Of a stretch of 64,000 bases of DNA, positions 1 through 8,577 are shown in pieces; position 1 is the stretch's first letter, and every line of letters starts with the position of its first letter. Source of the stretch: Aliirhizobium wenxiniae (GTDB lineage: Bacteria > Pseudomonadota > Alphaproteobacteria > Rhizobiales > Rhizobiaceae); contig NZ_JAEUAN010000021.1 in NCBI RefSeq assembly GCF_019511445.1, positions 1 to 64,000 of the forward strand. Reading direction: 5' to 3'. The notes beneath the pieces were generated by a model. It had not been told where the DNA came from. It saw nothing but the letters and a program-made list of their open reading frames with translations, and did no database searches. Position numbers and translations under genes: made by a program.

Positions 1-1
1 G

Positions 2-2287
2 GGTGGGGAGGGGCATTTTGCTCCGGCCGCTAAGCCTGCTCATTCTCATGACCATTCCGCTAACACATCCCACGCCGCCCACGACCACACCCACATGCAC
101 CGAGGTGAAGAAGCTGCTCTGAAGCGGGATCTGGCAGTCGCCTTCATCCTCACCCTGCCGCTTTTCGTGCTGGAAATGACCGGCCATGCCTATGAGCCGT
201 TCCACCACTGGCTGATGGGTGTCATCGACACACAGAACCTCTATTATCTCTATTTCGTGCTCGCGACGGCGGTGATCTTCTGGCCCGGTCTGCGCTTCTT
301 CAGGAAAGGCTTGCCGGCGCTTTTCCGCGGCCATCCGGAAATGAACTCGCTGGTCGCGGTCGGCGTGGCTGCGGCTTACGGTTATTCGCTCGTCACCACC
401 TTCGCCCCCGGCCTGCTGCCGGAAACCGCACGCTACGTCTATTACGAAGCCGCCACCGTCATCGTCACGCTGATCCTCTTTGGCCGGCTGATGGAGGCGC
501 GCGCCACCGGCCGCACGGGTGCGGCTATCGAGAAGCTTGCCGGCCTGCAGGCAAAGACCGCTCGCGTCGAACGCGACGGTCAGGAGATCGACATACCCAC
601 GGCGGATGTCGTTCCCGGCGATATCGTCGTCATCCGTCCGGGCGAACGCATTCCGGTCGATGGCAAGGTGGTCGACGGTCAGTCCAATATCGACGAGTCG
701 ATGATTTCGGGTGAGCCGATCCCTGTCGTAAAATCTGCTGGCGCTACCGTCATTGGCGGCACGGTCAATACGACGGGCACCTTGCGCTTCACCGCCGAAA
801 AGGTCGGCCGCGATACGATGCTTGCCAGCATCATCCGCATGGTCGAGCAGGCGCAGGGGGCAAAGCTGCCGATCCAGGCACTGGTCGACCGGGTAACCGC
901 ATGGTTCGTCCCTGCAGTCATCACGCTTGCCGTTCTGACATTCGCGATCTGGTATCTCTTTGGCCCCGACCCCAAAATCACCCATGCGCTGATTGCGGCG
1001 GTCGCCGTGCTCATCATAGCCTGCCCCTGCGCCATGGGGCTTGCCGTGCCGGTCTCGATCGTCGTCGGTGGCGGCCGCGCAGCCGAGCTTGGCGTCCTGT
1101 TCCGCAAGGGCGATGCGCTTCAAGGGCTGCAGGATGTCTCGACCGTCGTTGTCGACAAGACCGGCACCGTCACCAAGGGCCGGCCGGAACTGACCGATTT
1201 CATTGTCGCCGAAGGCTTTGGTGAAGCCGAAATTCTGGCGCTGGTCGCCGCCGTCGAGGCCCGTTCCGAACATCCGATTGCCGATGCCATCGTCAAGGCC
1301 GCAAAGGCGAGGGGGCTTAAGGCGGAAAATGCCGAAGAATTTTCCTCCGTCACCGGCTACGGCATCCGCGCGCGTGTCGGTGGCCATGAAGTCGCGGTCG
1401 GTGCCGACCGCTACATGCAAAAACTCGGCGCTTCGGTCGAAATTTTTGCCGAGGCTGCCAGACGTCTGGGCGACGAGGGCAAGACACCGCTTTACGCCGC
1501 CGTCGATGGAAAACTCGCCGCCATCATCGCCGTTGCCGATCCGCTGAAGCCTTCGAGCGTTGACGCCATCCATGCACTGAAGGCGATGGGCATCGAGGTC
1601 GTCATGGTCACCGGCGATAACCGCCGCACCGCAGAGGCGATTGCCGCCCAAGTCGGGATCGACAAAGTCGTTGCCGAAGTACTGCCGCAGGGCAAGGTCG
1701 AGGCGGTGCATGCCTTGCGTGTGGGCGATGTTTGCGACGGCCCCTCATCCGCCTGCCGGCACCTTCTCCCCGCAGGCGGGGAGAAGGACGCAATCCTCGA
1801 TCTCTCGGCTCCCTCCGGCCTTGAGCATGGCACGTTCCCTCTCCCCGCGAGCGGGGAGAGGGCTAGGGTGAGGGGCAGCGACAAGGCAGAGCCGGTAAGA
1901 GGCACGCCTATCCGAAAACTCGCCTTTGTCGGCGACGGCATCAACGATGCGCCGGCACTCGCCGAGGCCGATATCGGTATCGCCATCGGCACCGGCACGG
2001 ATGTGGCGATCGAAAGCGCCGATGTCGTTCTGGTCGGCGGCGAATTGACCGGCGTGGTCTCGGCCACCGCCGTCAGCCGCGCGACGATGAAGAACATCCG
2101 CCAGAACCTGTTCTGGGCCTTCGGTTACAACGTGGCGCTGATCCCGGTTGCCGCAGGCGCGCTTTATCCGGTCTTCGGCCTGACATTGTCGCCGATGATC
2201 GGCGCGGGTGCCATGGCGCTGTCGAGCGTTTTCGTGCTCGGCAATGCGCTGCGGTTGAAAACCTTCAAGGTGGAGGAGCGAGCATGA
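2..2287 (+). CDS. copA: Copper-exporting P1B-type ATPase, 5' end outside window
   Basis: Inner-membrane ATPase that pumps Cu(I) out of the cytoplasm. The frame is already open at base 2, so the N-terminal metal-binding part lies upstream; what is visible starts with a His-rich linker (HSHDHS, HDHTHMH). Key motifs are present: membrane CPC (1022-1030), phosphorylated Asp in DKTGT (1154-1168), [13 protein letters not shown] and GDGIND. Between TGDN and GDGIND an in-frame stretch of about 64 codons (roughly 1721-1912) does not belong to the family. It is made of a palindromic repeat, yet leaves the frame open. The stop overlaps the start of the regulator gene. The call is firm; whether the protein works with the insertion is unknown. 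Confidence 0.95.
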   Translation, partial: GGEGHFAPAAKPAHSHDHSANTSHAAHDHTHMHRGEEAALKRDLAVAFILTLPLFVLEMTGHAYEPFHHWLMGVIDTQNLYYLYFVLATAVIFWPGLRFFRKGLPALFRGHPEMNSLVAVGVAAAYGYSLVTTFAPGLLPETARYVYYEAATVIVTLILFGRLMEARATGRTGAAIEKLAGLQAKTARVERDGQEIDIPTADVVPGDIVVIRPGERIPVDGKVVDGQSNIDESMISGEPIPVVKSAGATVIGGTVNTTGTLRFTAEKVGRDTMLASIIRMVEQAQGAKLPIQALVDRVTAWFVPAVITLAVLTFAIWYLFGPDPKITHALIAAVAVLIIACPCAMGLAVPVSIVVGGGRAAELGVLFRKGDALQGLQDVSTVVVDKTGTVTKGRPELTDFIVAEGFGEAEILALVAAVEARSEHPIADAIVKAAKARGLKAENAEEFSSVTGYGIRARVGGHEVAVGADRYMQKLGASVEIFAEAARRLGDEGKTPLYAAVDGKLAAIIAVADPLKPSSVDAIHALKAMGIEVVMVTGDNRRTAEAIAAQVGIDKVVAEVLPQGKVEAVHALRVGDVCDGPSSACRHLLPAGGEKDAILDLSAPSGLEHGTFPLPASGERARVRGSDKAEPVRGTPIRKLAFVGDGINDAPALAEADIGIAIGTGTDVAIESADVVLVGGELTGVVSATAVSRATMKNIRQNLFWAFGYNVALIPVAAGALYPVFGLTLSPMIGAGAMALSSVFVLGNALRLKTFKVEERA
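1721..1912 (+). repeat. RIME-like palindromic repeat inserted in frame inside copA
   Basis: Two GC-rich hairpins, 1762-1787 (arms ccttctccccgc / gcggggagaagg) and 1837-1862 (arms ccctctccccgc / gcggggagaggg), lie within about 190 bp that have no counterpart in copper ATPases. The style matches rhizobial intergenic mosaic elements, but here the element is inside a gene. Its length is a multiple of three and the sense frame has no stop, so it adds about 64 residues to the P-domain. Confidence 0.75.
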
Positions 2288-2718
2288 ATATCGGTGAAGC
2301 CTCCGGCGCATCCGGCGTCTCGGCCAAGATGATCCGCTATTACGAACAGATCGGCCTGATCGCCCCGAAGGGCCGCACGCAGAGCAATTATCGGGTCTAT
2401 GGCGAGGAAGAGGTGCATGTTCTGCGCTTCATCAAGCGCGCCCGTTCGCTCGGCTTCTCGCTGGAAGAGACCGAGACGCTGCTCAAACTCTGGCAGGACA
2501 AGAGCCGCACGAGCGCCAGCGTCAAGGAAATCGCAACAACCCATATCAATGACCTCGAACGCCGCATCGCCGAAATGCAGGGCATGGTCAAAACCCTCAA
2601 ACATCTCTCCCATTGCTGCGGCGGCGACCACCGGCCGGATTGCCCGATCTTGGATGACCTGGCGGGCGAGAGCCCTGTTAAGGGCGAACGCGCCGCATCG
2701 GGCGAAAGCGTCGCATAG
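2284..2718 (+). CDS. hmrR: MerR-family Cu(I)-responsive regulator (CueR/HmrR type)
   Basis: Dimeric activator that twists a long-spacer promoter when it binds Cu(I). The 144-residue protein has the MerR winged helix at the N-terminus ([10 protein letters not shown], residues 17-26), a long dimerisation helix, and a C-terminal metal loop with Cys112 and Cys120. These are the two Cu(I) ligand positions of CueR, and Ser77 matches the monovalent-metal sensors rather than the Zn/Hg ones. Its ATG overlaps the copA stop (ATGA), so it is translationally coupled to the pump it probably regulates. The controlled promoter must lie upstream of the window. HmrR is the usual rhizobial name. Confidence 0.9.
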   Translation: MNIGEASGASGVSAKMIRYYEQIGLIAPKGRTQSNYRVYGEEEVHVLRFIKRARSLGFSLEETETLLKLWQDKSRTSASVKEIATTHINDLERRIAEMQGMVKTLKHLSHCCGGDHRPDCPILDDLAGESPVKGERAASGESVA

Positions 2719-2773
2719 CCAAACCCCCTATCGAACACGCATAACCAAACTAGCTACCAAGGAGTTTTTTCAG

Positions 2774-2968
2774 ATGACCGCCATTTTCACCGTAGCCGAC
2801 ATGACCTGCGGCCATTGCGAAAAGACCGTCCGCGCCGCACTTGCCGAAGCCCTGCCGGGCGCCACCGTGACCATCGACCTGCCGTCTCACAAGGTCACGG
2901 TCGAGGGCGACCAGGCCAAGGCCGAAGAGGCAATTCGCGAAGCGGGCTACACGCCGGAAGCCGCCTGA
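2774..2968 (+). CDS. copZ: Copper chaperone CopZ (HMA domain)
   Basis: Small cytoplasmic Cu(I) carrier of 64 residues that hands copper to CopA and the regulator. The single HMA fold carries the metal motif MTCGHC at residues 10-15. The ATG at 2774 is preceded by a good AAGGAG at 2759-2764. Longer frames upstream are shadows of the regulator gene. It is the third gene of the copA-hmrR-copZ unit, separated by 55 bp. Confidence 0.92.
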   Translation: MTAIFTVADMTCGHCEKTVRAALAEALPGATVTIDLPSHKVTVEGDQAKAEEAIREAGYTPEAA

Positions 2969-2995
2969 TCGACGTTTAGCAGGGAAGACTGCTCC

Positions 2996-3421
2996 ATGAG
3001 GCAACGGATCATCGTCTGCCCGCTGATCGAAAACGGCGGCGCCTATCTGCTTTGCAAGATGCCCTCCGACCGGGGCGTGTTTCCCGGTCAATGGGCGCTT
3101 TCCGGCGGTGGAATGGAGGCCGGAGAGAAGATCGAGGAGGCGCTCAGGCGCGAGATCCGCGAGGAATTGGGCGAGGGCCTGACGATTGCAGAAGTCACAC
3201 CCTGGACCTTTCGCGATGATGTCAGGACCAAAACCTATCCGGACGGCTCGACGGAAGAGATCTACATGATCTATCTGATCTTCGATTGCCGGGCCTCCAA
3301 TCGCGACATCGCCATCAATGATGAATTCGAGGATTTTGCCTGGGTGCGTCCCGGCGAGTTCGAAGCCTATGACCTGAATGCGGCAACGCGGGTCACGTTG
3401 AGGGCGAAGGGGTTACTTTAG
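2996..3421 (+). CDS. nudI: Nudix hydrolase, NudI-type nucleoside triphosphatase
   Basis: Predicted to hydrolyse (deoxy)pyrimidine nucleoside triphosphates to the monophosphate and pyrophosphate. The Nudix box lies at residues 38-60, with the REIREE core at 52-57. Segments such as [19 protein letters not shown] and [12 protein letters not shown], and the full 141-residue length, match enterobacterial NudI closely as I recall it. This is closer than expected for an alphaproteobacterium and may mean transfer. It starts 27 bp after copZ but has no functional link to copper. Confidence 0.88.
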   Translation: MRQRIIVCPLIENGGAYLLCKMPSDRGVFPGQWALSGGGMEAGEKIEEALRREIREELGEGLTIAEVTPWTFRDDVRTKTYPDGSTEEIYMIYLIFDCRASNRDIAINDEFEDFAWVRPGEFEAYDLNAATRVTLRAKGLL

Positions 3422-3451
3422 GTTCAGGCGGTCCTTGAGGAGGATGTTCGA

Positions 3452-3910
3452 ATGCTTTCAGCGAAATCCCGCGCTTATTGCATCGAGGATAGGCTTGCCT
3501 GTCTCGCTGTCTTCGACAGCAATGTTCCTCATTTCTTCGCTCTGCAGGAGCGTTCCGATTACATCGAATTTCTGGGTTCCGAAGTTCTACAACGTCCGTA
3601 TCTTGTTGTGCAGGATGGCAAGAAGATCATCGGTTGCGGCGGGCTGAACGTGATTGCGGCAAAGAACACCGCGTTCCTTTCATGGGGCATGGTGGCACGT
3701 AAATATCACGGCATGGGTGTTGGTCGCTTCCTTGCTCAAGCCCGGCTGGATCTCGCCAGAAGTATTCCTCAAGTTCAGACTGTCACGCTCAATACAAGCC
3801 AGCACACCAAAGGTTTTTACGAGAAGTTCGGCTTCGTTTCGACCGGCGTCACCCCGGACGGCTACGCTCCGGGGCTGGACCGCTGGGATATGATCCTGAA
3901 GTTGAAATAA
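3452..3910 (+). CDS. GNAT-family N-acetyltransferase
   Basis: Cytoplasmic acetyl-CoA-dependent acyltransferase of 152 residues. The acetyl-CoA pyrophosphate loop (motif A) is visible around residues 83-91 (RKYHGMGVG), followed by the typical helix. The late motif FYEKFGF, about residues 115-121, is also GNAT-like. A GAGGATG ribosome site precedes the ATG. The substrate is not readable. It is the first of two adjacent GNAT genes on this strand. Confidence 0.82.
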   Translation: MLSAKSRAYCIEDRLACLAVFDSNVPHFFALQERSDYIEFLGSEVLQRPYLVVQDGKKIIGCGGLNVIAAKNTAFLSWGMVARKYHGMGVGRFLAQARLDLARSIPQVQTVTLNTSQHTKGFYEKFGFVSTGVTPDGYAPGLDRWDMILKLK

Positions 3911-3981
3911 CGCATTCCAATCAGCCTGTTCGCCAACTCAGATATGATCCCGACCAGCTCAACCCCAAAAGTCCAGCCATC

Positions 3982-4521
3982 ATGTTGAAATACCGCCAGG
4001 CTGTCCCGTCCGACGCTCAGTTGATCATCGACCTCCACGTGTCGATGAGCCAGCGCGCCTACGCCCATATCCTGCCGGAAACCTATCTGAAGGATGTTCT
4101 TCCGGCCGAAAAGCGAGAGCTTTGGCAAACGCGCTGCGCCGCGCTGCCATCTCCCGACCATCTGATCATCCTTGCCTGCGAAGGCACGCAAATCGCCGGC
4201 TTCTGCTGCTTCGTCTTCAACGAGGAAACGGAATTCGGAACCTATCTGCACAATCTCTATGTTTCCCCGTCATTCCAGGGAAAGGGCGTGGCGAAAGCGC
4301 TTCTGCGAGAGGCACTCACCGCCTTCGATGATCCGCGAAAGGATCGTCCTGTCCATCTGGTCGCCTTTGCGAAAAACACAAAGGCGACCGCCGTATATGA
4401 CCGGCTTGGCGGCCGGGTCATCGAGACAAGAGCAGTCGAGCGCGCGGGCAATCCGGCGGTGGAACTGGTTCGGTATCAATGGCCCACAGCACACGTCCTT
4501 CGGGAAAAGCTTGCCGGCTGA
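3982..4521 (+). CDS. GNAT-family N-acetyltransferase
   Basis: A 179-residue acetyltransferase. Motif A is clear: HNLYVSPSFQGKGVAKALL, with Gln99-Gly-Lys-Gly-Val-Ala binding acetyl-CoA, and a later AVYDRLGG helix. The C-terminal extension after residue 155 is not part of the core fold. The gene follows the other GNAT gene by 71 bp, but the two proteins are not obviously recent duplicates. The substrate is unknown. Confidence 0.82.
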   Translation: MLKYRQAVPSDAQLIIDLHVSMSQRAYAHILPETYLKDVLPAEKRELWQTRCAALPSPDHLIILACEGTQIAGFCCFVFNEETEFGTYLHNLYVSPSFQGKGVAKALLREALTAFDDPRKDRPVHLVAFAKNTKATAVYDRLGGRVIETRAVERAGNPAVELVRYQWPTAHVLREKLAG

Positions 4522-4591
4522 ACCGTGCCATCAGCCCATTGCCGACGCATTTAAGTGCGAGAAATCCAGATTATACAGGGAGACCTATCCG

Positions 4592-4915
4592 ATGAGTGAC
4601 AGCTGCCCCGTCCTGACCCCGGCTGAGAGACAATATGCGCAGATCGAGGAGCGTGCCCGCCAGGCCATGATGGCGACGATCTACAAGGCGATCGAAGATG
4701 CGACGGCTGAAGCCGCGCAAGAGCTGAAATCGACCGGATGGAAAGACGCGCCGCCGCCTCGGGACTATTTCGTCTCCGTCGCCCACCAGAAGCTTTTCGT
4801 CCTCCTCTGCGGCGGCGATCCGGAAACCTTTGAAGGCGGCGATCCTGAGCTGGCCGCCCATATCCTCAAGAACGGCCAGAATATCGTCGATCATTATTTT
4901 ATCGGGAAAAAATGA
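4592..4915 (+). CDS. Hypothetical protein, 107 residues
   Basis: Not recognised as a named family. The ATG at 4592 follows AGGGAGACC at a normal distance. The protein is acidic and helical at its N-terminus (residues 10-45), with no signal peptide or membrane segment, and ends in a conserved-looking AHILKNGQNIVDHYFIGKK. Codon use matches the neighbours, which supports a real gene. A longer frame reading back into the GNAT gene is a shadow. Confidence 0.65.
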   Translation: MSDSCPVLTPAERQYAQIEERARQAMMATIYKAIEDATAEAAQELKSTGWKDAPPPRDYFVSVAHQKLFVLLCGGDPETFEGGDPELAAHILKNGQNIVDHYFIGKK

Positions 4916-5046
4916 AACCCGCTGTCGGATCGTCGGTTCGCCCTACGTCTTGAATACGAGATGGATCTGCGATCCGCCCGCCCCCAGAGAATCGTAAGGG
5001 GGACCGGAAGGGGAGAACCGGACGCAGCAGCAAAGGGAGGCTTGCC

Positions 5047-5520
5047 ATGAACAAGAACACGATCTGCCTGTGGTACGAAAAGGATGCGGAAGACGCGGCC
5101 CGTTTCTATGCACAAACCTTTCCCGACAGCGCAGTCGGTGCAGTGATCCGCGCACCCGGCGATTATCCGGACGGCGTTGAGGGCGATGTTCTGGTCGTCC
5201 AGTTCACCGTGGCCGGCGTCGCCTGCGTCGGCCTCAACGGCGGCCCTCATTTCAAGCACAACGAATCCTTTTCCTTCCAGATCTCCACCGAAGATCAGGA
5301 GGAAACAGACCGTTACTGGAACGCCATCGTCAACAATGGCGGCGAGGAAAGCGAATGCGGCTGGTGCAAGGATCGCTGGGGCATTTCCTGGCAGATCACG
5401 CCGCGCACGCTGATGGAGGCGCTGGAGATCGGCGGAGCGGAAGCCAAGCGCGCTTTCGATGTGATGATGACAATGAGGAAGATCGACGTCGCCGCGATCG
5501 ATGCCGCCCGCCGCGGCTGA
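5047..5520 (+). CDS. VOC-superfamily (PhnB-like, 3-DMU-9 3-MT type) protein
   Basis: A 157-residue protein of the vicinal-oxygen-chelate superfamily, in the PhnB/3-demethylubiquinone-methyltransferase-like branch. The hallmarks are visible: LWYEKDAEDAARFYAQTFPDS near the N-terminus, FSFQIST in the middle, and CGWCKDRWGISWQITP at about residues 105-120. Members are usually annotated only by fold, and no reaction can be assigned. A GGAGG site precedes the ATG. Confidence 0.85.
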   Translation: MNKNTICLWYEKDAEDAARFYAQTFPDSAVGAVIRAPGDYPDGVEGDVLVVQFTVAGVACVGLNGGPHFKHNESFSFQISTEDQEETDRYWNAIVNNGGEESECGWCKDRWGISWQITPRTLMEALEIGGAEAKRAFDVMMTMRKIDVAAIDAARRG

Positions 5521-5723
5521 ATTATGGTTTCGGCCGTTCCGTCGTGATTGCCGCAGGGCAATATGACATTGTGCTTTAATGCCGCTTGCAAAAGGGCTGG
5601 CATGAGGAGTAAGGAGCGGCCATTCCAACAGGTATCGAGACGATCCCGGTATGGCTCGGGGTCTTCTCCCCCAGCGCGTTCCCGGCCGCCGTCGAAAACG
5701 GCGTCGCGGAGCGCCTCAAGATC

Positions 5724-6641
5724 ATGAAAGCAACAACGGCCTATGCCGTCGGCGGCAACGCCATTCTGGCCGGCATTCTTCTTATGCTCGTCGGCGACCT
5801 GATGTTCGCCTTGAACGACGCCATGGGCAAATGGCTCGTCGCCAGCTTTTCCGTCGGGCAGGTCCTGCTGCTGCGCTCGCTTGGTGCCTTTCTCGTTCTG
5901 GGGCCGATGCTCTCCCGCAGTTCTGGCGCATCACTTCTGAAGGTCGAAAAGCCGGGCCTGCAATTCGCCCGCGTGTTGATGGCAACCGGTGATACCGGGC
6001 TGTTTTACGCCGCCGTGGTCTACCTGCCGCTCGCCGATGTCATGACCTTCTACATGGCCGGGCCGATCTATGTGGCGGCGATTTCGCATTTCTTCCTCGG
6101 AGAACGGATCGGCTGGCGGCGCTGGCTGGCGGTGCTGATCGGCTTTGTCGGCGTCATCATCGCTCTTCGCCCGTCCGAAGCCATGCTGTCCTGGCCGTCG
6201 GTCTTCGCGCTCGTCGGCAGCCTGTCCTTCGCCCTGTCGCTGGTGCTCGGCCGGGTGCTGCGCTCGACGCCGGATGTGACGCTGGTCACCTGGCAGACGC
6301 TCGGCGCGCTTGTTGCCGGCATCTTCTTCAGCGTCGGCAACTGGAGCCCGTTTACCGGAAGCGAGCTTTTCGCGCTTCTGCTTCTCGGCGTCGTCTCCTG
6401 CTCGGCGCATCTTTTGATCACCCGCTCGCTGAAACTGGCACCGGCCTCGGTTCTGGCGCCGCTGCAATATACGCTGCTTCTATGGGCGATCGTCTTCGGC
6501 TGGGCCTTCTTCGGCGATTTCCCGGACAATCAGACGCTTGCCGGCGCCGCCATCATCGTCATCGCCGGCATGTTCATCTTCCACCGCGCCAAGGTGAAGG
6601 ATGAGGAACCGGTGGTACCGAACAATTCCAGCCACGGGTGA
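5724..6641 (+). CDS. EamA/DMT-family transporter
   Basis: Inner-membrane drug/metabolite transporter of 305 residues with about ten predicted helices in two EamA repeats (residues roughly 12-145 and 160-290). The substrate is unknown. The start is uncertain: the ATG at 5724 lacks a good ribosome site, while the frame is open back to 5613 and a strong AAGGAG (5611-5616) stands before an ATT at 5622. Those 34 extra codons have normal coding bias, so a longer N-terminus is possible. Confidence 0.85.
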   Translation: MKATTAYAVGGNAILAGILLMLVGDLMFALNDAMGKWLVASFSVGQVLLLRSLGAFLVLGPMLSRSSGASLLKVEKPGLQFARVLMATGDTGLFYAAVVYLPLADVMTFYMAGPIYVAAISHFFLGERIGWRRWLAVLIGFVGVIIALRPSEAMLSWPSVFALVGSLSFALSLVLGRVLRSTPDVTLVTWQTLGALVAGIFFSVGNWSPFTGSELFALLLLGVVSCSAHLLITRSLKLAPASVLAPLQYTLLLWAIVFGWAFFGDFPDNQTLAGAAIIVIAGMFIFHRAKVKDEEPVVPNNSSHG

Positions 6642-6682
6642 GGGGCGGGCGGTTGAGCGAGGCCGGAGCTTCGCTGCAGCCG

Positions 6683-6844
6683 CTATTGCCAAAACGGCCT
6701 TCTGCCTTCCCGCATGGCTTCGGATCGGCTGATCCCCAGATCCCGAAGCTGGGTGTCTCCCATCTGGCGCAAGACGCTTCGTTGATGACGGCGGTCCGGC
6801 CATACAAGCCAGACCAGCCGGATCATTTTCGTGAGCCAAAACAT
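6683..6844 (-). CDS. DUF1127-family small protein
   Basis: A 53-residue basic protein carrying the DUF1127 core: RRHQRSVLRQMGDTQLRDLG then SRSEAMREGRRPFW. In alphaproteobacteria such proteins are common; some act in phosphate and carbon metabolism through RNA-binding arginine-rich C-termini, but this copy has no assigned role. The start ATG at 6844 has GGAG nine bases upstream. A longer version from 6880 would overlap the exporter gene and is less likely. Confidence 0.75.
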   Translation of the reverse strand: MFWLTKMIRLVWLVWPDRRHQRSVLRQMGDTQLRDLGISRSEAMREGRRPFWQ

Positions 6845-6848
6845 CTGT

Positions 6849-7724
6849 TCACGCTCCCGAAAGCAGAATGACGCCGGCAATCAGCACCGCGCAGCCGGCA
6901 AGCCGCCATGGGCCAACTTTTTCGCGCAGGATCAGCATGCCCATCAGCGCGCCGACCATCATCGACATTTCGCGCATCGGCGCGACCAGGCTGAGCGGTG
7001 CGCCTGAGGTCAGCGCCGCGAGCACCAGAATGTAGGAAAGCGGCGATAACAGCCCCACGCCGAGCGCAATCCACCAGTAACCGCGCATGCGCTCCAACGC
7101 CTGTCTAGGATTGGCGATGACGATCGGGGCAAGCAGAAAGAAGCGCAGCAGGTTCGAGAACCAGTCGAGCACCACCGGCGCTATGCCGAGATGTTTGACG
7201 GTATAGGCGTCGACGACCGTGTAGGATGCGATCAGGCAGCCGGTGGCGGAGCCCCAGCGAATGCCCGCCTGTCCGCCCGGACGCCGGAATGCCGACAGGT
7301 CGCCCTGCGTCGCGATCAGCCCTATCCCCGCGACGACGAGAACAAGGCCGGATAGGCCCTGTCCCGATGGTATTTCCCCGAGGATGAGAAAGGCGCCGAG
7401 CGACGACAGCATCGGTCCTGTTCCACGGGCGATGGGGTATACCACGGACAGATCGGCCACCTGATAGCCGCGCTGCAGGCAAAGGCTGTAGGCCAGGTGG
7501 ATCAGCCCGCTTAACAGGACAAAGCCGATACCCGCCGGGCTCCAGGCGATGCCGTCGCCTGTGACGAGCAGATAGATGACCCATGGCGCATAGGCGACGC
7601 AGGCAATCAGATTATAGGCAAACACGAATGACGGGCCGACCGGTGCCGCCCGTTTTGAAAGCAGATTCCAGCTTGCATGAATGAAGGATGCAAGGACAAC
7701 AAGCAGTAGCGAGGCAAATGCCAT
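6849..7724 (-). CDS. EamA/DMT-family transporter under riboswitch control
   Basis: Inner-membrane transporter of 291 residues with about ten helices and two EamA repeats. The ATG at 7724 is chosen because AAGGAGG sits seven bases upstream. The frame extends 41 codons further to 7847, but that stretch is the structured leader and its translation is arginine-rich and not membrane-like. The leader looks like a ykkC-family riboswitch, so the exported compound may be guanidine or another ligand of that class. The DUF1127 gene follows four bases after its stop and may be co-transcribed. Confidence 0.88.
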   Translation of the reverse strand: MAFASLLLVVLASFIHASWNLLSKRAAPVGPSFVFAYNLIACVAYAPWVIYLLVTGDGIAWSPAGIGFVLLSGLIHLAYSLCLQRGYQVADLSVVYPIARGTGPMLSSLGAFLILGEIPSGQGLSGLVLVVAGIGLIATQGDLSAFRRPGGQAGIRWGSATGCLIASYTVVDAYTVKHLGIAPVVLDWFSNLLRFFLLAPIVIANPRQALERMRGYWWIALGVGLLSPLSYILVLAALTSGAPLSLVAPMREMSMMVGALMGMLILREKVGPWRLAGCAVLIAGVILLSGA

Positions 7725-7757
7725 CGAGACCTCCTTATGCGCCAACGGCGCTGGTTG

Positions 7758-7885
7758 ATCTCGACGTCTCCGCCTCTGGGATTTTGTCCCTCGGGTGCAG
7801 CCGTGGAACTCCCACGGTTTCTGCAACGCTCGGTCCTGCGACGGCATGGCCGCCCGGAACCCTAGTTACCACTCGGTCGATGGAT
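7758..7885 (-). promoter_or_regulatory. ykkC-family riboswitch candidate
   Basis: The leader of the EamA exporter, read on the minus strand, contains the ykkC hallmark CTAGGGTTCCG (7855-7865), then GGACCGAG (7829-7836), an optional hairpin CCGTGG-GAGTT-CCACGG (7801-7817), and a terminal GGGACAAAATCCC (7778-7790) followed by GGCGGAGA. Order and spacing fit the ykkC scaffold shared by guanidine-I, PRPP, ppGpp and nucleotide variants. Departures from the guanidine-I consensus (GAGCG for GAGAG; U before CCC) leave the ligand open. A GCGCC/GGCGC hairpin lies just before the ribosome site and could form the switch. Confidence 0.72.
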
Positions 7886-7959
7886 AGACTTTAGCCGATC
7901 TGCAGCGGCGCAATCAAGCGTTGTGATGCGTGATTTCGGTCGATACGGCGGAAGTGCAG

Positions 7960-8577
7960 CTATGTCGCGGCCTCATCGAGTGACGCGATGAACGCATCGA
8001 AAGCGCCGGAATCGTAGCGCAGCGGGTTGGCGGTGATCGCGTCGGGTGGAAACCCCGTTTCCGGCAGTTCCCAGTGCACGCGCCCGCCCAGAACCTTGTT
8101 CATCTGCGTGTACCATCGGATCAGCGCCGGCTGCAGCAGCACATTCTGATCGAACCGGTCGCGCAGGCGGGACGTATCGCCATCCCGCTGTTGCCGGGCG
8201 ATCACCGGGTCTATCGTCTTGACGAGATAGGCATCGGCAAAACCGATCCGCCTTTCCAAAAAGGTCGCGCGGCTCGTCTCGAGCTGCAGCTCCCATTGGG
8301 ACCTCGGAAGAGCGCCGATCTGCAGCATGCACCAGTTGTAATGCAGCTTCAGCGGATCGGTGTCGCAGATCGCATGGCCGGTCGCCTGTTCCATCGAAAG
8401 CGCATCGCCCCACCGCTTGGCATTCCAGTCCGCCCAGTAATGCGCTGTCGCCAGTCCGGTCTCGGGCTGCTCCTTGCGATCGGCGGGATAACTCTCGCGG
8501 ATCAGATGGGCCTGCGCGTGAGCGCGGCACCATGTGGTCTTTCCGGCGGCGCTGATGCCCTCTATGACGATGATCAC
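7960..8577 (-). CDS. P-loop nucleotide kinase-like ATPase
   Basis: A 205-residue cytoplasmic protein with an N-terminal Walker A loop, EGISAAGKTT (residues 6-15), and the overall size of nucleoside/nucleotide kinases. Lid-like arginines appear around residues 135-142 (RLRDRFDQN). The substrate cannot be assigned. It starts with GTG at 8577, overlapping the last base of the upstream TetR gene's stop, so the two form one translationally coupled unit. Confidence 0.7.
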   Translation of the reverse strand: MIIVIEGISAAGKTTWCRAHAQAHLIRESYPADRKEQPETGLATAHYWADWNAKRWGDALSMEQATGHAICDTDPLKLHYNWCMLQIGALPRSQWELQLETSRATFLERRIGFADAYLVKTIDPVIARQQRDGDTSRLRDRFDQNVLLQPALIRWYTQMNKVLGGRVHWELPETGFPPDAITANPLRYDSGAFDAFIASLDEAAT

